Below are positions 24,311 through 32,734 of a DNA stretch of 64,000 bases, piece by piece (position 1 is the first letter of the stretch; each line of letters starts with the position of its first letter). Location: contig JALONN010000001.1 of NCBI GenBank assembly GCA_025454915.1, positions 526,464 through 590,463 on the forward strand. Direction: 5' to 3'. The position numbers and the translations under genes were made by a program. Under the pieces are notes generated by a model that was not told the origin of the DNA, searched no databases, and saw nothing but the letters and a program-made list of their open reading frames with translations. Origin of the DNA: Raineya sp. (GTDB lineage: Bacteria; Bacteroidota; Bacteroidia; Cytophagales; Thermonemataceae).

Positions 24311-26200
24311 ATGGAGAAAAGAAATATCATTACTCGCATTCAATCACTTAATTTACAAATCAAACTACTGATTTTTTTGGGAATTGTACTGCTACTAACA
24401 ATTGCCAATTATATAATGGTTAATGTGGAAGAAGATAATTTGGCTGATAGTGCTTCTGGCGTGGAAGTGGCACAAAGAAATGAAATTATAGCTCAAAAAT
24501 TTGGTTTCTTGGCTTTTACAGTTTTTCAAGGAAATGAAACCTCCAAAAAAGAGCTTGAAATTGCCATCAATGAATATCAATCTAATATAGACTTGCTTGA
24601 AAGAGGTGGTACAGTTGATATTTTGAGCAAAAAAATTGAGGTAAGTCCTATTACAAGCAAACCTCAATCCAAACTCAATGAAGTAAAGCAACTTTGGAAA
24701 ACATACAGAGAGAATCTTTTAGCTATTCTTACACAGGCACCAGAGGTAAGTCAAATTGATAGTACAATTGCTTCAGGACAAACTACTTACAGCGTAAAGC
24801 GTGTTGCTAACCAAAATAGAAGACTTTCTATGAATTATGTGCAGGATAATACAATTAGTTTATTTACACAAAATACAGAACTTACAGATCTACTTTGGGA
24901 GGATTTTTATACTATTAAAAGAAGAAATGCAACACAAGTAACCCTCATTTTTATTGGGTATTTAGCAATTTTCTTGTTTGTATATTGGCAGTTTTCTGGA
25001 ACGGTTGTTCGTCCTATTAGACAGATAGCCAAGGCAATCCGAAGGATTACCCAAGGAGATTTTTATGTTAAACTACATTTGAAGCGAAAAGATGAGTTGG
25101 GCGTTTTGGCAACAGATATCAACGACTTGGCTGATAGTCTTAAAAAATCTACGGAATTTGCAACTGCTATTGGTAATTATCAGTTGGATGTAATTTTAAA
25201 GCCTAAAAGTGAGCAAGATAAGCTAGCTTCTGCATTGCTCAATATGAGAGATAATTTGAAGCGAGTAGATGATGATAGTGAGCGTAGAAGCTGGACAAAC
25301 AATGGAGTAGCTCTTTTTAATGATATTTTGCGTACTCAATTCGATAACTTTGATGAATTTGCCTACCAAATTACTTATAATCTTGTTAAATATCTGGATT
25401 TGAATCAACTAGGCTTTTATTCTCTATATGAAAAAGAAAATACAGGAAAATTGTATCTAAAACGAGATGCTGCATATGCTTATGACAGACAAAGATTTGA
25501 AGAACATATTTTAGATTTGAATGATGGTCTTTTGGCTCAGGCTGTTTTGGAAAAGGCAAGTATTTATTTAACAGATGTTCCTGAACAATATATACAAATC
25601 ACATCAGGTTTAGGAGAAGCTGTACCAAGAAATTTACTGATTGTACCTCTTATTAGTGAGCAGAAAATCTATGGGGTAATAGAATTAGCTTCTTTTAGAA
25701 AACTTCAAGACTATGAGATAGACTTTATCAAACGTATTGCTGAAAGTGTCGCTGCTACAATTGCTACTATTCGAATCAATGAGCAAACCAAAAAACTTTT
25801 GGCAAATGCCCAAGAATATGCCCAAAAAATGCAGTCTCAGGAAGAAGAAATGAGACAAAACGTAGAAGAATTGGCTTCAACACAAGAGGTATTAGAAAAA
25901 AGAGAAAAAGAAGCCAGTGATGCTTATCAGAAACTTTCAGTTGAATATGAGAAAAAAGTAGGAGAAATGGCAAGACAGGAAAGAATGTTGAATGAGCAAA
26001 AAAGTCAATTGCAGTCTGCATTAGATATTGCCTATGAAACGCAGAGTAAGTTAGAACGTCAATATGAAGAAGTAAGGGCTGCTTTAGAAAAACTCAAAAA
26101 TAAAGAAGCCTCAATGTCGTTTGCTATTCAAGAAAAAGATAAAGAAATCATCACATTGCGTAAAGCAGTTGAAGAATTGAGAAATAATCAAGGATTATAA
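24311..26200 (+). CDS. Membrane sensor: PilJ-like N-terminus, HAMP, GAF, coiled coil
   Basis: 629 residues from the ATG at 24311. Membrane helices at 17-36 and 209-229 bracket an extracytoplasmic region resembling PilJ-type chemotaxis receptor N-termini (VAQRNEIIAQKFGFLAFTVF). A HAMP domain follows (230-282), then a linker, a GAF domain (about 340-488, ending AESVAATIATIRINEQ), and a long coiled coil (490-625). No histidine kinase, cyclase, MCP tip or PAS domain follows; the protein simply ends. It may signal by dimerisation or through a partner. The upstream TTG extension (24290) is judged untranslated. Confidence 0.75.
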   Translation: MEKRNIITRIQSLNLQIKLLIFLGIVLLLTIANYIMVNVEEDNLADSASGVEVAQRNEIIAQKFGFLAFTVFQGNETSKKELEIAINEYQSNIDLLERGGTVDILSKKIEVSPITSKPQSKLNEVKQLWKTYRENLLAILTQAPEVSQIDSTIASGQTTYSVKRVANQNRRLSMNYVQDNTISLFTQNTELTDLLWEDFYTIKRRNATQVTLIFIGYLAIFLFVYWQFSGTVVRPIRQIAKAIRRITQGDFYVKLHLKRKDELGVLATDINDLADSLKKSTEFATAIGNYQLDVILKPKSEQDKLASALLNMRDNLKRVDDDSERRSWTNNGVALFNDILRTQFDNFDEFAYQITYNLVKYLDLNQLGFYSLYEKENTGKLYLKRDAAYAYDRQRFEEHILDLNDGLLAQAVLEKASIYLTDVPEQYIQITSGLGEAVPRNLLIVPLISEQKIYGVIELASFRKLQDYEIDFIKRIAESVAATIATIRINEQTKKLLANAQEYAQKMQSQEEEMRQNVEELASTQEVLEKREKEASDAYQKLSVEYEKKVGEMARQERMLNEQKSQLQSALDIAYETQSKLERQYEEVRAALEKLKNKEASMSFAIQEKDKEIITLRKAVEELRNNQGL

Positions 26201-26201
26201 A

Positions 26202-26229
26202 AACAAAAGGAGGCTTGCCTCCTTTTGTT
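26202..26229. terminator. Bidirectional terminator between convergent genes
   Basis: AACAAAAGGAGGC-TT-GCCTCCTTTTGTT, a perfect inverted repeat with flanking A and T runs, follows the HAMP/GAF gene and overlaps the stop of the convergent LD-carboxypeptidase gene, so it can end transcripts from both sides. Confidence 0.75.
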
Positions 26230-27130
26230 ATAAATGACCAAACTTTAGAAAAACAGAGTTTTCCCAAACCTCAAGTTTAGCATCTGAACCACAAATAAGA
26301 GGATAATTTTGAGCTTCATGCCCACATGGAAAGCCAAAACATACAGGATAGTCATATTTTTTTACTAAATCCCAAATAATTTGTTCTGTGTTCTTATCGA
26401 AAGGAGGAGTTTCAGGCTTAATTCGTGAAATATCTCCAATCATTAAGCCTGCTAAATTTTTAAGTTTCCCAGCTCTATCCAAATGTCTCATCATTCGGTC
26501 TATGTTATAGAGAGGCTCAACTACATCTTCTAAAAACAAAATTTTGCCTTCTGTGTCAAAGTCTGTTGATGTACCAATCTGATTGTGTAAAAGAGCAATA
26601 TTCCCACCGATAAGTTTACCATGAGCTTTTCCAACCCGATTGGAGTGATGTGGAACAATAGCATAATGAACTTTTTCACCCAATAATATTTCTCTCAAAA
26701 ACTTTCTACTCTCTTGTGAAATCTCCTCAATACCTTTTAGCATAGGAGCATGCAAGCTTGCTATGTGTATTTTTTGTAATGCACAATGCAAAACCGTTAC
26801 ATCGCTATATCCAATAATCCATTTAGGCTTCTTGATAAGGTTTGTGAAATCAATATCATCAATAAACTGAATAACTCCATAACCACCTCTGGCACAAATG
26901 ATAGCATCAATGGAATCATCATTAATAAAACGCTGTAAATCTGATAAACGTTGTTCAGGTGTGCCAGCAAACTGAAAGTATTCAGCAAATACATGTTCAC
27001 CCAATACTACCTCAAAACCCCATTCTTGAAGCAGTTTGATACCCTGTTCAATTCGATAAGGTTCAACTACTGATGCTGGTGCAATTACACCTATTTTACT
27101 GCCTTTGGATAAAGGAGAAGGAAAAAGCAT
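26228..27130 (-). CDS. LD-carboxypeptidase (peptidase S66)
   Basis: 300 residues, full S66 family length. The Ser-Glu-His triad is readable: Ser109 in WIIGYSDVTVLH, Glu201 in ILFLEDVVEPLYN, and His271 in GFPCGHEAQNYPL; the ICARGGYG motif is also present. S66 LD-carboxypeptidases remove the terminal D-Ala from murein tetrapeptides in peptidoglycan recycling and act in the cytoplasm; no signal peptide is seen, as expected. Some relatives (MccF) hydrolyse other substrates, which cannot be excluded. Monocistronic. Confidence 0.9.
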   Translation of the reverse strand: MLFPSPLSKGSKIGVIAPASVVEPYRIEQGIKLLQEWGFEVVLGEHVFAEYFQFAGTPEQRLSDLQRFINDDSIDAIICARGGYGVIQFIDDIDFTNLIKKPKWIIGYSDVTVLHCALQKIHIASLHAPMLKGIEEISQESRKFLREILLGEKVHYAIVPHHSNRVGKAHGKLIGGNIALLHNQIGTSTDFDTEGKILFLEDVVEPLYNIDRMMRHLDRAGKLKNLAGLMIGDISRIKPETPPFDKNTEQIIWDLVKKYDYPVCFGFPCGHEAQNYPLICGSDAKLEVWENSVFLKFGHL

Positions 27131-27172
27131 AAACTGAATATTTTAACTTTGAGTAAGTTCTGAAAAAAAAAG

Positions 27173-27219
27173 AAAAAGGATCAAGAAAAGTCTATAGTAC
27201 ACTTTCTATAATCCTTTTT
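27173..27219 (-). terminator. Terminator of the secreted-protein gene at 27252
   Basis: Outer stem AAAAAGGAT / ATCCTTTTT plus an inner TATAG/CTATA helix, between the stop of the gene at 27252 and the start of the LD-carboxypeptidase gene. On the minus strand it is followed by CTTTTTTTTTC, a good U-tract. Confidence 0.65.
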
Positions 27220-27251
27220 ATAAACTTTAGATATTAGTTTTCAAAAAAGTA

Positions 27252-27638
27252 TTATTCCCATTCGAAAACTACAACATTTCCGATATTGGCTAAAGGTTTG
27301 GTTACTCCGTTTTCTACTTTTGTAGAACTATATTCTTTTATTTTTACAACTACAATATTTCCCTGATGGCTAATAATAACGCCAGTACCAAGCCCCATAG
27401 TGCCTTGTCCTGAGATACTTGGTCCAAAAGTATCTGACAAATTAAATTTTTTAATAATCTTGATAGCTTTCCCTTTCAGAGAACCTTTTGTATAAGGTAC
27501 ATATAATTTGGCTGTCATAGATTGCATTCCTGTAAGAAGAGTAATTTTACCTTCTACGGAGTTGGCAGTTCCTTCTTCTTGAGCATATATATGCAAGAAA
27601 AAGAAGCTCAACATCCATGTTAAAAATAATTTTTTCAT
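27252..27638 (-). CDS. Small secreted protein, unknown function
   Basis: 128 residues with signal peptide MKKLFLTWMLSFFFLHIYAQ. The mature protein is glycine-rich and beta-like (GPSISGQGTMGLGTGVIISH, NIVVVKIKEYSS). No enzymatic motif, no cysteine. It stands alone with its own terminator; a TATATTTG box lies upstream at 27698-27691 on this strand but no -33 element pairs with it. The family is not recognised. Confidence 0.6.
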   Translation of the reverse strand: MKKLFLTWMLSFFFLHIYAQEEGTANSVEGKITLLTGMQSMTAKLYVPYTKGSLKGKAIKIIKKFNLSDTFGPSISGQGTMGLGTGVIISHQGNIVVVKIKEYSSTKVENGVTKPLANIGNVVVFEWE

Positions 27639-27821
27639 AGGGATTTATGTTTAAAATGTAACCTAAAAAACAAAAAAACATGGAATAAAACAAATATAAA
27701 CTTTCTTAAATCCAAAAAAGTAAAAAAAGAGTGTTATTCTATTCAAATTAATAGCCTTATTTTAAACTTTTTATGCCTTTTATGTGTAGTTTTGATAGAG
27801 TTATGATTTTATTTTACATCT

Positions 27822-28358
27822 ATGAAAATTTTAGGTCAATATTTCCCTTCTTTTAAAACTAAACAGGAAGAGAAAATATATTTTAGAAAACTGACAGAGG
27901 CTGATATTATTCCTCTGGTAGAGTTTTATTACCATCTTTCCCAAGAAACAAGGTATCTACGATTCCAAATGATTACAGATGGCATACCTGAAAATAAGGT
28001 CTATGAGTATGCTGAAAAACTTTGTAAATTAGAAAATAAAGGCTTGGCAATTGTAGCTTATACATACGAAGACAGCATAGAGTCGTTTGTAGGGGTAGCC
28101 CGATATATGCAGAACCTTGAAACAGATACACAAGCCGAATTTGCAATTGTTCTACAAGATGGCTTTCAGGGAAAGGGAATAGGCAGATATTTACTACATC
28201 TCCTTTTTGAAGAAGCCAAACGCTATGGACTTATCAAGCTTTATGGTACGATGCTTTACTCTAATACAGGTATCATTGAACTGATAAAAAAAGTAGCACC
28301 TGATAATCACCATTTTACTCATGCCGAAGGACAAATGGAAGTAGAAATTATTTTGTAA
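27822..28358 (+). CDS. GNAT family N-acetyltransferase
   Basis: 178 residues. It carries GNAT motif A (EFAIVLQDGFQGKGIGRYLL, with the Q/R-x-x-G-x-G/A pyrophosphate loop as GKGIGR) and an N-terminal ILPLVEFYYHLSQETRYLRF-like helix region typical of single-domain GNATs. The donor is presumably acetyl-CoA; the acceptor is unknown. Its stop overlaps the -33 element of the promoter for the next gene, so transcription of the two is separable. A TAGTTTTG box at 27787-27794 may drive it. Confidence 0.8.
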   Translation: MKILGQYFPSFKTKQEEKIYFRKLTEADIIPLVEFYYHLSQETRYLRFQMITDGIPENKVYEYAEKLCKLENKGLAIVAYTYEDSIESFVGVARYMQNLETDTQAEFAIVLQDGFQGKGIGRYLLHLLFEEAKRYGLIKLYGTMLYSNTGIIELIKKVAPDNHHFTHAEGQMEVEIIL

Positions 28359-28382
28359 AAATAATAATAATTTCTACCTTTG
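28352..28382 (+). promoter_or_regulatory. Consensus Bacteroidota promoter of the coiled-coil lipoprotein
   Basis: TTTG (28352-28355), 19 bases, TACCTTTG (28375-28382): an exact match to TTTG-N19-TAnnTTTG. The box lies 29 bp before the ATG at 28412; the TTTG overlaps the stop of the GNAT gene. Confidence 0.85.
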
Positions 28383-28411
28383 CACCCTGAAAATTAAACC
28401 TTTATCTAATC

Positions 28412-28948
28412 ATGAAAAAAATAGCTGCTATTATCATTTCTGCTGCCGTATTGTATGCTTGTAACAAGCCGAACCAAGAATTACATAAGCAATTGACAGA
28501 TGACCATACTAAAATGGAAACTGAGCATAAAACAATGGAAGATGCTCATACTAAAATGGAAGAAGAACACAAAAGCATGGTAGATGCACACCAGAAAGCA
28601 ACAGAAGGTAAAACGGATAGCCTTCATACTGTTATTGAAACAAAACATGATGAAGTATTAAAACAACATGCTGAAGTAATGAAAAAGCATGAAGAATTGA
28701 TTACCAAACATAAAGAATTAGAAGACAAACATGCAAAAGGAGAAATTAAAGATGAAGATTTGAAAAAAGAGCATGAGGCTATGAAAACTGAGCATGACCA
28801 AATGCTTGCAGAACATAAAAAAATGGAAGAAGAGCATGCTCTCATTAAATCTGAACACGAAAAAATGTTAGCAGAACACTCTAAAAAAGAAGATGGTAAG
28901 AAAGAAGGAGATAAAAAAGAAGAAGTAAAGAAAGAAGAGAAGAAATAA
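28412..28948 (+). CDS. Charged coiled-coil lipoprotein
   Basis: 178 residues. Lipoprotein signal MKKIAAIIISAAVLYAC with CNK at the cleavage site. After it almost the whole protein is Lys/Glu/His/Met heptads of the form 'EHK.ME..H', e.g. DAHTKMEEEHKSM and AEHKKMEEEHALI, in near-continuous register, ending in a Lys/Glu tail. It should form a long rod anchored in the membrane, similar in style to the murein lipoprotein, though without a known sequence relationship. The histidine-rich heptads could bind metal. A strong promoter suggests high expression. Confidence 0.75.
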   Translation: MKKIAAIIISAAVLYACNKPNQELHKQLTDDHTKMETEHKTMEDAHTKMEEEHKSMVDAHQKATEGKTDSLHTVIETKHDEVLKQHAEVMKKHEELITKHKELEDKHAKGEIKDEDLKKEHEAMKTEHDQMLAEHKKMEEEHALIKSEHEKMLAEHSKKEDGKKEGDKKEEVKKEEKK

Positions 28949-28951
28949 TGA

Positions 28952-28979
28952 AAAAGCCCTGAATTTCAGGGCTTTTTTT
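28952..28979. terminator. Strong bidirectional terminator
   Basis: AAGCCCTGAA-T-TTCAGGGCTT followed by a T-run on the plus strand and preceded by an A-run, between the convergent coiled-coil lipoprotein and GH3-family genes. It overlaps the stop of the latter. Confidence 0.9.
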
Positions 28980-30495
28980 ATGCTGTTTTAAATCCTAGAA
29001 TGTCATCTACGTATTCTCTGGAGTTTGCCAGACGAGGAACTTTGTGTTGTCCACCTAATTTACCTTTCTTTTTGAGCCAATTATGGAATGTATCTCTTTC
29101 AACACTATGGATAACAGGCATTTGAAGAGCAATATCCTGATACCTTTTGGCATCATAATCAGAATTAACTTCTCGAAGCGTTTTATCTAAAATATTTGTA
29201 AATATTTCTAAATCAGAAGGTTCTTTATCAAATTCAATTACCCATTCATGTCCTCCTTTGCTGGAGCCGTCAATATAAATAGGGCAGGCTGTAAAATCGA
29301 CAATGGTTGCACCTGTTTCTTTACAAGCTTTGGCAATGGCTATATCAGCATTTTCAACCATCAATTCCTCACCAAAAGCATTGATAAAATGCTTTGTTCT
29401 ACCACTAATTTTAATTCGATAAGGATTTTTAGAAGTAAACTTAACCGTATCGCCAATTTTATAACGCCATAAGCCTCCGTTGGTAGAAATAATCATGGCA
29501 TAATTGGTATCAAGTTCTACTTCTGAGATAGTCTTTGTTTTTGGATAGGGATTGTCCCATTCATCCATTTCTACAAACTCATAAAATACTCCATAATCAA
29601 GCATCAGGAGCATATCATCTCTTGATAAATCATCTTGTAAACCAAAAAAACCTTCAGAAGCATTGTAAACTTCCATATAGTCTATCCCTGGAGCAAGCTG
29701 ATTGAATAAATGTCTGTATGGTTGGAAAGAAACAGCCCCATGAAAAAAGGCTTCTAAGTTCTCCCAAACTTCCAAAATATGCTTTTTACCTGTAATTTCA
29801 AGAACTCTTTGCAATACCACAATCATCCATGTAGGAACACCCAAAAGGCTGGTAATATTTAGAGGAATGGTTTCTCTAGCCATTCTTTCAATTTTATCTT
29901 CCCATTTAGAGAGCATAGCCACCTCCAGACTAGGAGCTCTGAGTTTTTGAGCCCAAGTGGGTAACTGTTGTGTGATTACTGCCGAAACATCTCCATAAAA
30001 TATGCCTTTGGTGTCAGGGCTTTCTTGGAAAGTCCCACCAATACCTAAGCCTTTTCCAACCATAAATTTGGTATTCGGGCGGCTTTCTATGTATAAGGCA
30101 ATCAGGTCTTTACCTCCTCTGAAATGACAAGTATGTAACGATTCTCTTGAGACAGGTATGAATTTGCTTCGGGCATCAGTTGTTCCAGAAGACTTTGAAA
30201 ACCAGTAAATAGGCGTATTCCACAAAATATTTTGCTCACCTTTCATCATTCTGCTGATATAAGGTACAAAATCTTCGTAAGATGAAATAGGAACTTTTTT
30301 GCTGTATTGCTCAAAGTTTTGAATGTTGGCATAGTCATATTTTTTGCCCCATTCAGTATTCTTACCAGCCTGCATGATTGATACAAACTGTTTTTCTTGC
30401 ACTTTATCAGCATGAGTCATAAAATACTCAATACGCTGATAAGGTTTGTGTAGAAAATACCTAATAAGAGGTGTTATGGGGCTAAGCCAGTTCAT
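28978..30495 (-). CDS. GH3 auxin-responsive promoter family protein
   Basis: 505 residues from the ATG at 30495 (MNWLSPITP...), chosen because bacterial GH3 proteins begin at this point; the frame upstream to 30546 overlaps the promoter. ANL-superfamily adenylation motifs are present: WFSKSSGTTDARSKFIP (P-loop-like), EVYNASEGFFG, and LWRYKIGDTVKFT with the C-terminal ISGRTKHFINAFGEEL. Plant GH3 enzymes conjugate amino acids to acyl acids. The substrates of the Bacteroidota branch are not established to my knowledge. Cytoplasmic, monocistronic. Confidence 0.9.
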   Translation of the reverse strand: MNWLSPITPLIRYFLHKPYQRIEYFMTHADKVQEKQFVSIMQAGKNTEWGKKYDYANIQNFEQYSKKVPISSYEDFVPYISRMMKGEQNILWNTPIYWFSKSSGTTDARSKFIPVSRESLHTCHFRGGKDLIALYIESRPNTKFMVGKGLGIGGTFQESPDTKGIFYGDVSAVITQQLPTWAQKLRAPSLEVAMLSKWEDKIERMARETIPLNITSLLGVPTWMIVVLQRVLEITGKKHILEVWENLEAFFHGAVSFQPYRHLFNQLAPGIDYMEVYNASEGFFGLQDDLSRDDMLLMLDYGVFYEFVEMDEWDNPYPKTKTISEVELDTNYAMIISTNGGLWRYKIGDTVKFTSKNPYRIKISGRTKHFINAFGEELMVENADIAIAKACKETGATIVDFTACPIYIDGSSKGGHEWVIEFDKEPSDLEIFTNILDKTLREVNSDYDAKRYQDIALQMPVIHSVERDTFHNWLKKKGKLGGQHKVPRLANSREYVDDILGFKTA

Positions 30496-30543
30496 GAGTG
30501 CTTCAAATAACGCAATTTTATATCTAAAAAAACAAATAGACTG

Positions 30544-30576
30544 CAAAAATACAAATTTTTACAATCTATTTGCAAA
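30544..30576 (-). promoter_or_regulatory. Promoter of the GH3-family gene
   Basis: On the minus strand TTTG (30576-30573), 21 bases, TATTTTTG (30551-30544). It fits the TTTG-N19-21-TAnnTTTG form and supports the internal ATG at 30495 as the translation start. Confidence 0.65.
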
Positions 30577-30595
30577 TGTTTGTATTATCTAAATT

Positions 30596-31714
30596 TTATA
30601 AAATTCCTTTGGTAGAAGGCAAATCGTTATGTTCAATAGTTATAGCCATCTTTATGGCTTTGGCAAAAGATTTAAAAATACCTTCAATAATATGATGGTC
30701 GTTGGTTCCTGTTGCCTTGATATGCAAATTACACAATGAAGTATCTGAAAACGATTTGAAGAAATGCTCAAACATTTCAGTAGGCATACCACCAACTTTT
30801 TCTCTCTTGAATGGGGCATCCCACACAAAATAAGGTCTTCCTGAAAAATCGAGGGCTGTTTGGGCAAGCGTTTCATCCATAGGCAAAGAAAAATGTCCAT
30901 AACGAGCAATGCCTCGTTTTTCTCCAAGGGCTTTTCTGAAAGCCTCACCCAAAGCAAGTCCAGTGTCTTCGATGCTGTGGTGTTCGTCAATATGTAAATC
31001 GCCTTTTACCTTAATTTCCAATCCTATACGGGCATGTTTGGCTATTTGCTCAAGCATGTGGTCAAAAAAGCCAATACCAGTATCTAAAATAGGCGAAAAA
31101 TTACGATCTAAATCTATACGAATATAAATATCTGTTTCTTTGGTAGTTCTGTGAACCGTACCAACTCTTCCCTGAGCTTTTTCAACGAATTTTGTTACAA
31201 CATCCCAATCTGCATTTTGTAAAGCAAGAGCTTTTGAATGTTTTTCCTGAAACTCAAAGGCATTATTATTCAAAAAAATACCTTTGATACCCATGTTGTA
31301 GGCAAGTTCTACATCTGTAAGTCTGTCGCCAATGACAAAACATTTGCTATAATCAATATCGTTTTGGTTTAGATAATGTGTAACCAGACCCGTTCTGGGT
31401 TTGCGAGTAGGGGAGTTTTCATGTTCAAAAGATTTATCAATCAAGACTTCTTTGAAATGAATGCCTTCATTTTCAAGAGTTTCCATCATTTTGTTATGAG
31501 GCTCCCAAAAATCAGGTTCAGGAAAAGAGTCTGTTCCCAGACCATCCTGATTGGTAACCATCACAAGTTCGTAGCCTAAAGTATTTTGCAAATAATACAA
31601 ATTACGCAATACTTTCGGTAGAAACGAAAGTTTAGCTAGTGAGTCAATCTGGAAATTATCTTGAGGTTCTACGATAATAGTACCATCTCTGTCTATAAAA
31701 AGAATTTTACGCAT
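30596..31714 (-). CDS. hisB: Bifunctional histidinol-phosphatase / imidazoleglycerol-phosphate dehydratase
   Basis: 372 residues. Residues 1-165 are the HAD-type histidinol-phosphate phosphatase (LFIDRDGTI, nucleophile Asp8 and Asp10; VTNQDGLG; VIGDRLTDVELA). Residues 180-372 are the IGP dehydratase with the metal-binding GIGFFDHMLEQIAKHA and HIDEHHSIEDTG motifs. It catalyses two non-consecutive steps of histidine synthesis in the cytoplasm. The fused form is known in Bacteroidota and gamma-proteobacteria. No other his gene is nearby. It precedes the SRPBCC gene's downstream side (8-bp gap), so hisB is read after that gene. Confidence 0.95.
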   Translation of the reverse strand: MRKILFIDRDGTIIVEPQDNFQIDSLAKLSFLPKVLRNLYYLQNTLGYELVMVTNQDGLGTDSFPEPDFWEPHNKMMETLENEGIHFKEVLIDKSFEHENSPTRKPRTGLVTHYLNQNDIDYSKCFVIGDRLTDVELAYNMGIKGIFLNNNAFEFQEKHSKALALQNADWDVVTKFVEKAQGRVGTVHRTTKETDIYIRIDLDRNFSPILDTGIGFFDHMLEQIAKHARIGLEIKVKGDLHIDEHHSIEDTGLALGEAFRKALGEKRGIARYGHFSLPMDETLAQTALDFSGRPYFVWDAPFKREKVGGMPTEMFEHFFKSFSDTSLCNLHIKATGTNDHHIIEGIFKSFAKAIKMAITIEHNDLPSTKGIL

Positions 31715-31722
31715 AAATAAGT

Positions 31723-32688
31723 TTATAGGGTTTCAGCTCGTTGTTTTTCTATTTGTAAAATATTATTTTGAATATCTTGCATAATCCATTTTGTCCACCA
31801 ACTGGCATAGAAATTGAAAGTTGTAGAGAGTTTAAAATGGCTATATAAATGCAGTCTGTATGTTTTTTCATTAAGTTTCTCAAGTTCATAAGTGCCATTG
31901 AGAACATCAAAATATTTGCCACCAATTACAACATGTTCATCCATAGTTGTAGAAGGTATTTCGTGAGGATACGCTTTAATTGAAAATACCATTTTCTTTT
32001 GATGAATGTATTCTGAAACAGTTTCATGAAATACCAATCCATTTGTAAAAATAGCTTTTCTGTATGCACCTACACCTTCATAATTCAATTCTGCTTTTAC
32101 AGGTCTTGGAAATCCCAAAGCTCTTGTAAGCCAACCTTTATCTTGTTCTTGTGGAATTTCTTTTACTTTGGTTACATTTTGCCATATTTTTTCAGCAGAA
32201 GCGTTGATGTCAATATAAGTGTATGCCTTGTAAGTTCCTGGTATAGAGCCAATCATAGACTCTATAGGAGACATAAAAATTGGAAGAAGAGCAAAAAAAG
32301 ATACATACATCGTATTGTTTTTCTTCCTGAATTTTAAATATGCACCAATAAAACCACCAATAGATGCTCCAAGAAGAAATAAAGGTAAAACCATTATCCA
32401 ACAAGCCCAACCTTCTACCGAAAAAAGTAGGGTTATTCCAAGAAAAATTCCTATAGGAATCCAAGGAGCCATGACTTTATAATCCCAACTTCGAGCTTTT
32501 TCTTCACTAGAAAAATAAACTATCAAAATACCCATTACTGTGGGTAAACAAAACAGAAATGAGATAGACATTATCCCAAAAAGCTCTGACCAAGAATGTA
32601 CACCAAAAAAGAATCGAAGTACAATTGCATAAGCAATAGGTATCCCTAGAATTTTTAAGGTATTGAGTATGTTTTGTTTATTAATCAT
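31723..32688 (-). CDS. Membrane protein with C-terminal SRPBCC (START-like) domain
   Basis: 321 residues. Four or five membrane helices fill 8-155, followed by an SRPBCC/polyketide-cyclase-like domain beginning YIDINASAEKIWQNV and ending in the long helix SWWTKWIMQDIQNNILQIEKQ. SRPBCC domains bind hydrophobic ligands in a deep cavity, so the protein may handle a membrane-derived lipid. It lies between metG (upstream) and hisB (downstream, 8 bp), possibly on one transcript. The ligand and role are unknown. Confidence 0.75.
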   Translation of the reverse strand: MINKQNILNTLKILGIPIAYAIVLRFFFGVHSWSELFGIMSISFLFCLPTVMGILIVYFSSEEKARSWDYKVMAPWIPIGIFLGITLLFSVEGWACWIMVLPLFLLGASIGGFIGAYLKFRKKNNTMYVSFFALLPIFMSPIESMIGSIPGTYKAYTYIDINASAEKIWQNVTKVKEIPQEQDKGWLTRALGFPRPVKAELNYEGVGAYRKAIFTNGLVFHETVSEYIHQKKMVFSIKAYPHEIPSTTMDEHVVIGGKYFDVLNGTYELEKLNEKTYRLHLYSHFKLSTTFNFYASWWTKWIMQDIQNNILQIEKQRAETL

Positions 32689-32734
32689 TTTTATTTTATA
32701 AAAGAGAAAGCTCTCAAATTAATTAGATAAAGTA

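Noticed and set aside
25776..26021. 81-codon frame opposite the HAMP/GAF coiled coil
   Set aside because: Antisense shadow of a repetitive coding sequence; no promoter or start context.
12360..31714. A histidine regulon linking hutU, hisB and tRNA-His
   Set aside because: The genes are 8-20 kb apart with independent promoters and no shared regulatory motif; chance co-location.
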